In this document: one piece after another, positions 1-5,348 of the stretch
Layout of the letters: each line of letters starts with the position of its first letter
How positions within the stretch are numbered: position 1 is the first letter of the stretch
NCBI GenBank assembly: GCA_026415015.1
Contig: JAOAHW010000176.1
Span: forward strand, 1 to 5,348
Source of the DNA: Syntrophorhabdaceae bacterium
GTDB taxonomy: Bacteria; Desulfobacterota; Syntrophorhabdia; Syntrophorhabdales; Syntrophorhabdaceae
Direction: 5' to 3'
Length of the DNA: 5,348 nucleotides
The notes under the pieces: generated by a model
Seen by the model: the letters and a program-made list of their open reading frames with translations, nothing else
The model's database searches: none
What the model was told of the DNA's origin: nothing
Position numbers and translations under genes: made by a program

Positions 1-19
1 AGATGTGTATAAGAGACAG
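1..19. other. Nextera/Tn5 mosaic-end adapter remnant (sequencing artefact)
   Basis: The first 19 bases, AGATGTGTATAAGAGACAG, are identical to the hyperactive Tn5 mosaic end used in Nextera tagmentation libraries. The match is seen directly; the identity of the adapter is established knowledge. It sits exactly at the contig edge, where untrimmed adapter is expected, and interrupts the downstream part of the TPR gene. These bases should be trimmed. The reading frame of the flanking gene happens to stay open through them, so a gene caller could append six or so false residues to the protein. Confidence 0.95.
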
Positions 20-1094
20 CAATAAGGGTGTTGAGCATATCTATGGCCTCATCGATCATCTCAAGCCTCAGACACAGTCTTGCATATAGAAATGTTATCA
101 GGCGGTTTTTTGGGGACATATCCATTATCCTTCTGTATATCTTTAGGATAACACCAGGGTCCCCCCTGTCTATATAGAGGTCTTCCATCTTGAGCAAAAA
201 TATTATATGGCCTGTCTTTGTATAACCCCTACCATAAACCCTACCTGCCTCATTCAATTTACCCATCTTTTTATAGACCTCTGCTAATAGCAGATAGGCA
301 GGGACAAATCTCTTATCCTCCCCTATTATCTCCTTTAACTCCTTTATTACCTTTTCGCCATTACCTTCTTGACCTTTGGTAATTGCATCCAGAAGCCTCT
401 CATATTTTATGCCTATAAACCTCTTGTTTTCTTCGCGATTTTTCACAAATCTCCTGATATTCTTTTCTATCTCATATGCATTATCCCAGTCCCTCTGTTC
501 TAAATATATATCCCTTAAAAAGTTCATGGCACCTATATTTGACTCATTTATACTCAAAATCTCTTTTAAATCTACTTCCGCATCCTTGAGATTTTTTAAT
601 TCCTTATTAACCCTTGCCTTCTTGAATAGTATACTCTCTCTCTTTCCAATATTTATCTGGGCCTGCCTTAAAACATCAAGGGCATTATCAAACTCTTTTA
701 CAGAAATATAGATATTTGCAAGATAGGTATATGGTCTTTCTATATCAGGGTATCTCCTTATTAATCTATTCAAACTTTCTATGGCCTTTTCCTTATCTCC
801 CTTTAGTACATATTCCTTTGCCTTCTCAAAGGATTCTGTAAACTCTCCCATCTTTCTTTCTTTCCTGTTTTGTCGCCAACTATACAATACCCTCTTTATA
901 TCAAAGAAAAGACCCACCACTATAGATACAAGGATCCCGAGGATAAATGAAAGGACCACAAACCCAGAGATGTTCGTCTCATAATACTTTCCATAACCTA
1001 TATAGAGCCTTACATTTTGGGGATTTAGATTATCCAAATAGATATACATAAGGACAAAAACAAGGAATAATAAAATGAATATCTTATACTTCAT
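20..1094 (-). CDS. LapA-domain / TPR-repeat membrane protein (LapA-LapB-like fusion), 3' end missing
   Basis: About 358 codons are visible from the ATG at 1094 to the adapter, with no stop, so the C-terminus is missing. Residues about 5-20 form a first membrane helix. A short loop with NPQNVRLYIGYG and a Y-Y-E-T-N-I-S stretch leads to a second helix at about 43-64, followed by the basic stretch DIKR. This helix-loop-helix layout is that of LapA (DUF1049, YciS). From about residue 85 the protein is soluble and made of TPR-like helical pairs, for example around 86-117, 121-150 and 155-182, with further repeats to the edge. The TPR part resembles LapB (YciM), which in E. coli works with LapA and FtsH to control LpxC and hence LPS synthesis. 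The diagnostic C-terminal rubredoxin-like Cys motif of LapB would lie outside the window, so the LapB assignment is inference. The gene starts 4 bases after the dksA-like stop, with only a weak GGG as ribosome site, and is probably cotranscribed. A generic TPR scaffold is the alternative. Confidence 0.85.
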
Positions 1095-1098
1095 CTAA

Positions 1099-1452
1099 CT
1101 ATACGCCCTTTTGTTCCATTATCCTCTTACAGTTTATACAGTACCTTGCCACAGGATTTACCTCAAGTCTTTTTTCATTTATCTCTTCTTCACACTCCTC
1201 GCATATGCCGTAGGTGCCACTGTTTATCTTGTCTATAGCACTGTCTATCTCCTTCAGTAGTTTTATATCATTATCGCTTATACTCATTAATATATCAACA
1301 TTATATGTATTACTTGCAGCATCAGCCATATCCTGTATACCATCTGTCCCAAGGGAGTAAGAATCCTCCTTGAGTCTTTTTGCCTTGTTCAAGATATCCT
1401 TTCTCATCTCAAGGAGTCTCTTTTTGAAAAGCTCTATCTTTTCTTTATCCAT
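1099..1452 (-). CDS. dksA: DksA/TraR-family C4 zinc-finger regulator
   Basis: This is a 117-residue protein of the DksA/TraR family, which enters the RNA polymerase secondary channel and, in classical DksA, acts with ppGpp to adjust transcription initiation. Visible marks are an N-terminal helical region (about 1-35), a coiled-coil-tip motif DMADAA at 41-46 fitting DxxDxA, a second long helix (about 53-78), and a C4 zinc finger with Cys84, Cys87, Cys105 and Cys108 (GICEECEE ... YCINCKR). The acidic tip residues needed by DksA are present, which favours a true DksA-type function over a purely TraR-like one. At 117 residues it is shorter than E. coli DksA (151), mainly at the N-terminus. I chose the ATG at 1452 over the in-frame TTG at 1455 because AGAGGT lies 5 bases before it. 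It follows rsfS after 13 bases and precedes the LapA-TPR gene by 4. The family call is firm; calling it the main cellular DksA is less so. Confidence 0.9.
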   Translation of the reverse strand: MDKEKIELFKKRLLEMRKDILNKAKRLKEDSYSLGTDGIQDMADAASNTYNVDILMSISDNDIKLLKEIDSAIDKINSGTYGICEECEEEINEKRLEVNPVARYCINCKRIMEQKGV

Positions 1453-1457
1453 CAAAC

Positions 1458-1463
1458 ACCTCT
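1458..1463 (-). promoter_or_regulatory. Ribosome binding site of the dksA-like gene
   Basis: The minus strand reads AGAGGT here, 5 bases before the ATG at 1452 and only 2 before the alternative TTG at 1455. The spacing decides the start in favour of ATG. It lies in the 13-base gap after the rsfS stop. Confidence 0.65.
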
Positions 1464-1465
1464 AT

Positions 1466-1819
1466 TTACTTATTTTGTGCTTCCATTCTGTATTGTTTAG
1501 CCTCTATCCATAGACTTTCAAGGTCATAAAGCTCTCTCAATTCTTCGAGAAACACATGGACTATCAGGTCATTGTAGTCTATAATAACCCATCTGCCTTC
1601 CTCATATCCTTCTGTGAACAGAGGCTTAATACCTCCGTCCTTCATGGACTTTTCAATATGCTCAGATATGGTCCTCACATGTCTCTCGCTTGTCCCGCTT
1701 GCTAATAAAAAGTAATCGGCAATGTCTGTTAAACCTGCAAGCTCTAACAACAAAACATCCTTTGCCTTTTTCTCTTCAGCATATTGACCGCACATCCTTG
1801 CCTTTTCTAAAGTATCCAC
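1466..1819 (-). CDS. rsfS: Ribosome silencing factor RsfS (RsfA/YbeB/Iojap family)
   Basis: A 117-residue full-length member of the Iojap/RsfS family. These proteins bind ribosomal protein uL14 on the large subunit and block subunit joining, lowering translation under nutrient limitation. The family core is clear: ADYFLLASGTSERH at 34-47, EGYEEGRWVIIDYNDLIVHVF split over 70-90, and RELYDLESLW at 95-104. The start is GTG at 1819. The in-frame codon just upstream is the nadD stop (TAG), so no earlier start is possible, and the next Met (residue 9) would cut into the conserved first helix LEKARMCGQYAEEKKAKD. No convincing Shine-Dalgarno sequence precedes the GTG, so translation probably relies on ribosomes finishing nadD. 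Adjacency to nadD is the usual arrangement for this family in many bacteria. Confidence 0.96.
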   Translation of the reverse strand: MDTLEKARMCGQYAEEKKAKDVLLLELAGLTDIADYFLLASGTSERHVRTISEHIEKSMKDGGIKPLFTEGYEEGRWVIIDYNDLIVHVFLEELRELYDLESLWIEAKQYRMEAQNK

Positions 1820-2455
1820 CTATTTTCTATAAAGCCCCCGTTTATTTATATAATTCTCAACCCTTTCAGGTAACAGGTATCTAATAGACCTATTGTTTAG
1901 TGATAATTCCCTTATCTTGGTGGAGGATATATCCAGTTGGGTAATATTTTGCAGATATATGTATCTACCTGATGTATGCTGGAACATATTCTGGTCTATC
2001 TGTCTCACCTCGTGCCTCATATCCTCTGGAAATATTTCTATCCCCATCTTTTTTAAACCTAATGACCTCACCATTACAATAAAATTCGTATGAAAAAAAA
2101 TATCCTTGTATCTATGCCATGTGTCAATCTCTAAAAAGGCATCCATACCGATGATAAAATAGATGTCCCCATATTTTTTCTCAAAAAAACACACCGTATC
2201 AAAGGAATATGAAATACCTCCCCTTTTTATCTCTATATCAGAGAGTCTCAGAAACCTGTTACCCCTTATGGCGAGCCTTATCATATTCACCCTGTGTTCT
2301 GTATCAGTAATGAACTTATCACGTTTATGAGGTGGTGTATAAACAGGGATAAAATATAATATATTCAAAGAAAACAGCTCTCTCACCTCTTCAGCAACCC
2401 TTAGGTGTCCATTATGGATGGGGTCAAAGGTCCCTCCAAAGATACCCACCTTCAT
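1820..2455 (-). CDS. nadD: Nicotinate-nucleotide adenylyltransferase NadD
   Basis: A 211-residue enzyme of normal family length that joins nicotinate mononucleotide and ATP to give deamido-NAD, the penultimate step of NAD synthesis in the cytoplasm. It has the nucleotidyltransferase signature GGTFDPIHNGH at 7-17 with the HxGH-type catalytic histidines, the substrate-region motif YFIPVYTPPHK at 34-44, IIGMDAFLEIDTWHRY at 101-116, and the second ATP-binding motif ISSTKIR at 176-182. The ending RYLLPERVENYI (192-203) is typical. The ATG overlaps the proA stop by one base (TAATG) and is preceded by GAGGG at a 4-base spacing, supporting this start and coupled translation. The stop directly abuts the rsfS GTG. 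There is no missing catalytic residue or frameshift. Confidence 0.97.
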   Translation of the reverse strand: MKVGIFGGTFDPIHNGHLRVAEEVRELFSLNILYFIPVYTPPHKRDKFITDTEHRVNMIRLAIRGNRFLRLSDIEIKRGGISYSFDTVCFFEKKYGDIYFIIGMDAFLEIDTWHRYKDIFFHTNFIVMVRSLGLKKMGIEIFPEDMRHEVRQIDQNMFQHTSGRYIYLQNITQLDISSTKIRELSLNNRSIRYLLPERVENYINKRGLYRK

Positions 2456-3699
2456 TATACCCTCAACTGTCCTTCACCAAAGGCAATAAACTTTGTCACT
2501 GTAAGCTCTTCAAGCCCCATAGGACCAAATGCATGGAGCCTTGAGGTGCTTATTCCCATTTCTGCCCCGAGGCCAAGCTGAAATCCATCGTTTAATCTCG
2601 TGGAGGCATTAACAAGGACAAGGGAGGAATTTACCTCTCTTATAAACCTCCATGCATTGTTGTAATCCCTTGTAATGATTGCATCTGTATGTTCTGACCC
2701 ATATTTTCTTATGTGACCTATAGCTTCATCTATGTCATTTACAATCTTTATAGAGAGTATGTAATCAAGGTATTCCTCATACCAGTCGTATTCATTGGCC
2801 TCTTCTACATCTATAAGGATAGCCCTTGTTTCATCACAGCCTTTTATGACCACACTATTCTCCCTGAGTAGTCTTGCCATCTCCGGCAGAAAATCGCCTG
2901 CAATAGTCCTATGAACAAGGAGCGTCTCCATGGCATTGCATGTGGCAGGCTTTTGAACCTTGGCATTGAGACAGACCTTAAATGCTATCTCCATATCTGC
3001 TAACTCATCCACATATATATGACACACCCCTTTGTAGTGTTTTAAGACAGGGATACTTGAATGCTCCACAACATTCCTTATAAGAGACTCACCACCACGG
3101 GGTATAACAAGGTCAATGTAATCGTCCATCTCCAGGAGTCTGTATATATAATCTCTATCTCCAGTCTCTATAAAATTTACAGCCTTATCTGTGACAGACT
3201 CTTTTTCCATCGCAGCCTTTATAAGTTCATATAGAGCCAGGTTTGAATATAAGGCCTCTGAACCACCTTTTAATATCATGGCATTACCACTTTTCAGACA
3301 AAGGGAAAAGGCTTCAACAGTTACATTGGGTCGGGATTCATATATGATAAATATAACACCTATAGGGATCCTCATCCTGCCCACAAGAAGACCATTTGGC
3401 CTTCTCCAGGTCTTAACTATCTCTCCTACAGGGTCTGGGAGATTGACTACATCTTCTATGCTTGTGGCCATCTCCTTTATGGTCTTATCATCTATTCTAA
3501 GGCGGTCTATCATGCTTTTCTGCAGACCAGCACCCATGGCTCTCTCAACATCCTTCTTATTCTCCTCTATGATAAAATCCTTTCTCTCATAAATAAGCCT
3601 CTTGAGTTCTGAAAGGATCCTGTTTTTTTTCTCAGTATTTAAGTGGGCTACAACCTGAGAGGCTTTTTTTGTTTCCTTTGTTAGATCTTCTGGTTTCAT
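2455..3699 (-). CDS. proA: Glutamate-5-semialdehyde dehydrogenase (gamma-glutamyl phosphate reductase) ProA
   Basis: A complete 414-residue protein of the aldehyde dehydrogenase fold. It reduces gamma-glutamyl phosphate, made by ProB, to glutamate-5-semialdehyde with NADPH, the second step of proline synthesis. Visible family marks are YESRPNVTVEA (120-130), the cofactor-region LKGGSEA (143-149), GVCHIYVD (224-231), and the catalytic cysteine Cys254 in KPATCNAMETLL. The C-terminal block holds NASTRLNDGFQLGLGAE, GISTSRLHAFGPMGLEELT and a final GEGQLRV, all characteristic of ProA rather than other aldehyde dehydrogenases. The ATG at 3699 overlaps the proB stop in an ATGA arrangement, with GGTGA four bases upstream. 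Together with the proB overlap this implies coupled, roughly equal expression of the two enzymes, which suits handing over an unstable acyl-phosphate. Confidence 0.98.
   Translation of the reverse strand: MKPEDLTKETKKASQVVAHLNTEKKNRILSELKRLIYERKDFIIEENKKDVERAMGAGLQKSMIDRLRIDDKTIKEMATSIEDVVNLPDPVGEIVKTWRRPNGLLVGRMRIPIGVIFIIYESRPNVTVEAFSLCLKSGNAMILKGGSEALYSNLALYELIKAAMEKESVTDKAVNFIETGDRDYIYRLLEMDDYIDLVIPRGGESLIRNVVEHSSIPVLKHYKGVCHIYVDELADMEIAFKVCLNAKVQKPATCNAMETLLVHRTIAGDFLPEMARLLRENSVVIKGCDETRAILIDVEEANEYDWYEEYLDYILSIKIVNDIDEAIGHIRKYGSEHTDAIITRDYNNAWRFIREVNSSLVLVNASTRLNDGFQLGLGAEMGISTSRLHAFGPMGLEELTVTKFIAFGEGQLRV
2460..2464 (-). promoter_or_regulatory. Ribosome binding site of nadD
   Basis: The minus strand reads GAGGG followed by TATA and the ATG at 2455. 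The site lies wholly inside the last codons of proA, so nadD initiation is built into the end of the upstream gene. Confidence 0.65.
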
Positions 3700-4820
3700 A
3701 ATATCACCATATTGTCCCTGTGTATAATTTCATCCGTGTATTTATATCCAAGTTTCTTCTCTATATCAATACTTTTTATCCCCTTAATCTTATCAATATC
3801 TGAAGATGAATAATTAGTGATACCCCTTGCTATGGCCCTACCTTTCAAGGCCTTCAATTCCACACAATCTCCCCTTGAAAATTCTCCCACAATACCCACA
3901 ATACCTGAAGGCAGAAGGCTCTTGCCTCTATCTTTAATTGCCACAACAGCACCGTCATCAATGTCTATATAGCCCTTTACCTTGTATGCAAAGGCAGTCC
4001 ACCACTTATTCCTTGCAATTTTGCCTCTGGGGAGAAAAAGCGTCCCTATCTCCTCTCCTGCGATAATCCTCGGGATAATATCTTTTATATCGCCCTTGAC
4101 AACCCTCGTTGGTATCCCATAATAGCCTGCTTTTTTTGCTGCCTCAAGCTTGCTGACCATGCCTCCAATGCTTTTTTCACTCCTTGTGCCACCTGCGGTC
4201 TTCTCTATGTCTTTGTCAATCCTATCAACAATCCTTATAATCCTTGAATCAGGATATTTCTTAGGGTCTCTTTCATACAATCCTTCTACATCCGATAAGA
4301 GTAAAAGCAAATCAGCATTAGATATCTGGGCTATTAAGGCAGAGAGATTATCATTATCCCCGAATCTTATCTCTTTAAAAGAAAGGGCGTCATTTTCATT
4401 TATCACAGGCACGATATCCATATTAATAAGGGAAGATAAGGTATTCATGAGGTTAAGGCACTTGTTTTTGTTTGCAATATCCTCATGGGTTAAGAGTATC
4501 TGTCCAATCTTTATGTCTTTTTTTTCAAAAACATCCATATACATCTTCATCAATAGAACCTGGCCTATCGATGCCAGCGCCTGCCTCTTCTCTATCTCTT
4601 TTGGCTTTTTCTTGAGATTCAATATCTCCATACCACAGGCTATAGCACCACTTGTAACAATCACAGGCCTTATCCCTCTTCTCTGGATTGCCTTGACCTG
4701 TTCTCCGATGCTCTCAATCATGTTGATACTGATTTTTTTTCTTTCATCCAGGAGGACAGACGTGCCAATCTTTATAACAATCTTATTAAGTCTTGATGGG
4801 GTATCTTTTTTATTTTTCAT
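3696..4820 (-). CDS. proB: Glutamate 5-kinase ProB with C-terminal PUA domain
   Basis: It phosphorylates glutamate with ATP to gamma-glutamyl phosphate, the committed and usually proline-inhibited step of proline synthesis. With the chosen start it has 374 residues, close to the usual 365-375. The amino-acid-kinase domain shows KIGTS (17-21), VTSGAIACG (55-63), NENDAL (141-146), FGDNDNLSA (153-161), SDVEGLY (176-182) and GGMVSKLEAA (219-228). A PUA domain follows at about 272-365, and the tail ends in the typical HRDN. Start choice: in-frame ATGs lie at 4841, 4838 and 4820. I prefer 4820 because AGAGAGA lies just before it, the overlap with obg is then 11 bases rather than 32, and the N-terminus resembles the family. 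The earlier start would add seven residues (MMKTERL). The stop overlaps proA by four bases. The full kinase plus PUA form is the standard bacterial type. Confidence 0.97.
   Translation of the reverse strand: MKNKKDTPSRLNKIVIKIGTSVLLDERKKISINMIESIGEQVKAIQRRGIRPVIVTSGAIACGMEILNLKKKPKEIEKRQALASIGQVLLMKMYMDVFEKKDIKIGQILLTHEDIANKNKCLNLMNTLSSLINMDIVPVINENDALSFKEIRFGDNDNLSALIAQISNADLLLLLSDVEGLYERDPKKYPDSRIIRIVDRIDKDIEKTAGGTRSEKSIGGMVSKLEAAKKAGYYGIPTRVVKGDIKDIIPRIIAGEEIGTLFLPRGKIARNKWWTAFAYKVKGYIDIDDGAVVAIKDRGKSLLPSGIVGIVGEFSRGDCVELKALKGRAIARGITNYSSSDIDKIKGIKSIDIEKKLGYKYTDEIIHRDNMVIL
3704..3708 (-). promoter_or_regulatory. Ribosome binding site of proA
   Basis: GGTGA on the minus strand, followed by TATT and the proA ATG. 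It lies within the last codons of proB and supports the start at 3699. Confidence 0.55.
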
Positions 4821-5348
4821 TAATCTCTCTGTTTTCATCATCTTCTTTATTCCATTCTTTTTTTTGTATAGTCAGGGTCTTTTCCTTTATGTATCTTTTT
4901 AATCCCTCAATACCATCCCCTTTTAAAGCACTTACCCTTAATACCTCAATACCTCTCTCTGAAAAAAAATCAACCCATTTCTGGCTTACCTCTTCTTTTA
5001 CAAGGTCAATCTTGTTTAAAACTACAGTCCTTTTTTTTTCAAGTATATCTCTATTGTAGGATGAGAGCTCATCAAGGAACATAGAATAGTCCTCGAATAA
5101 CCTTGGAGAGGATACATCAAGGACAATCAAAAGGGCTTTACTCCTCTCAATATGTTTCAGAAATGTCAAGCCCAGACCCCTGCCCATGGATGCACCATTA
5201 ACAATACCTGGTATATCTGAAAAGACAATACTCATAGTTTCGTCGCTCAAGACACCAAGATTGGGAGTGAGGGTTGTAAAAGGGTAATCCCCTATCTTTG
5301 GCCTTGCATTAGTCAGACATGATATTAGTGTAGATTTACCTACATTTG
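4810..5348 (-). CDS. obg: Obg-family ribosome-assembly GTPase (ObgE/CgtA), 5' end missing
   Basis: The last 178 codons are present and the gene runs off the right edge, so the glycine-rich Obg fold and the start are missing. The visible part begins inside the P-loop (NVGKST; the two preceding bases CA fit a Pro codon). It continues with the switch I region PKIGDYPFTTLTPNLGVL, the G3 motif DIPG followed by GASMGRGLGLTFLKHIERS (hallmark of Obg), G4 NKID at visible residues 111-114, and G5 SALKG at 139-143. Obg proteins bind the 50S subunit, help late assembly and respond to ppGpp. After G5 only about 35 residues remain, ending in a charged KEDDENREINEK-type tail, so no OCT domain is present. 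The coding region extends upstream of the internal TTG at 5250, as the conserved P-loop shows. The stop lies inside the start of proB. It is probably an early gene of the operon, often preceded by rplU-rpmA in other genomes. Confidence 0.96.
   Translation of the reverse strand, partial: NVGKSTLISCLTNARPKIGDYPFTTLTPNLGVLSDETMSIVFSDIPGIVNGASMGRGLGLTFLKHIERSKALLIVLDVSSPRLFEDYSMFLDELSSYNRDILEKKRTVVLNKIDLVKEEVSQKWVDFFSERGIEVLRVSALKGDGIEGLKRYIKEKTLTIQKKEWNKEDDENREINEK
4824..4830 (-). promoter_or_regulatory. Probable ribosome binding site of proB
   Basis: The minus strand reads AGAGAGA, then TTA, then ATG at 4820. It is a modest match to the anti-Shine-Dalgarno but better placed than anything before the upstream ATG pair at 4841/4838, where AGAAG directly touches the start codon. 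It is therefore the main argument for the shorter ProB. Confidence 0.45.

Noticed and set aside
1..19. Possible genuine Tn5/IS50 end marking a mobile element
   Set aside because: The sequence is the engineered mosaic end and sits exactly at the contig edge with no transposase or target duplication visible, so a library adapter is the simpler explanation.
376..984. Two plus-strand open frames (376-711 and 781-984) with hydrophobic content
   Set aside because: They are antisense to the LapA-TPR gene, whose frame is open over the whole stretch and shows clear domains. Both show the Ser/Phe/Leu-rich composition of an antisense shadow.
1690..2093. Two short plus-strand open frames (1690-1884 and 1893-2093)
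   Set aside because: Antisense to rsfS and nadD, which are complete and motif-supported.
3191..3592. Plus-strand open frame of 133 codons
   Set aside because: Antisense to conserved proA sequence including the YESRPN and LKGG motifs; no recognisable domain or ribosome site.
4858..4865. T-rich run on the plus strand that could be a terminator tail
   Set aside because: It is inside the obg coding region, has no GC-rich hairpin beside it, and on the coding strand it is a run of A, not T.
4150..4902. Long plus-strand open frame of 250 codons rich in Ser, Leu, Ile and Phe, looking like a membrane protein
   Set aside because: It lies antisense to proB and the end of obg, both unmistakable. Its composition is that expected from the complement of Lys/Glu/Asp/Arg-rich coding sequence, and it has no family motif.

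Overview
The window is a single block of genes all read leftward on the minus strand. In order of transcription they are obg (3' part only, right edge), proB, proA, nadD, rsfS, a short dksA-type gene, and a membrane-anchored TPR gene that runs off the left edge. Adjacent genes overlap, touch or lie at most 13 bases apart. I see no internal terminator, no obvious promoter, no RNA gene, no CRISPR array and no mobile element. No stretch over 300 bases lacks a gene. The only non-biological sequence is bases 1-19, an exact copy of the Nextera/Tn5 mosaic-end adapter, so the contig end is a library artefact.

Organism: the sequence is AT-rich (estimated by eye, not counted). It makes heavy use of AGA/AGG for Arg and ATA for Ile, and its coding strand has many short poly-A tracts. 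The order obg-proB-proA-nadD-rsfS is a common bacterial arrangement, familiar in Deltaproteobacteria-like and Nitrospirota-like lineages. A LapA/LapB-type protein points to an outer membrane with lipopolysaccharide. A low-GC Gram-negative of the Nitrospirota/Desulfobacterota type, probably from a metagenome, is a reasonable guess. The sequence does not settle the phylum.

How the genes fit together: Obg (ribosome-assembly GTPase), RsfS (ribosome silencing) and the DksA-like protein (RNA polymerase regulator) all link ribosome production to nutrient state. ProB and ProA carry out the first two steps of proline synthesis, and NadD makes the dinucleotide in NAD synthesis. The last gene combines a LapA-type double membrane anchor with LapB-type TPR repeats in one chain, suggesting a role in envelope or LPS control. 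Most of the window is conserved housekeeping sequence. The points worth a second look are the LapA-TPR fusion, the DksA-like gene inserted before it, and the adapter at the contig end. I found no evidence of an undescribed defence or mobile system.
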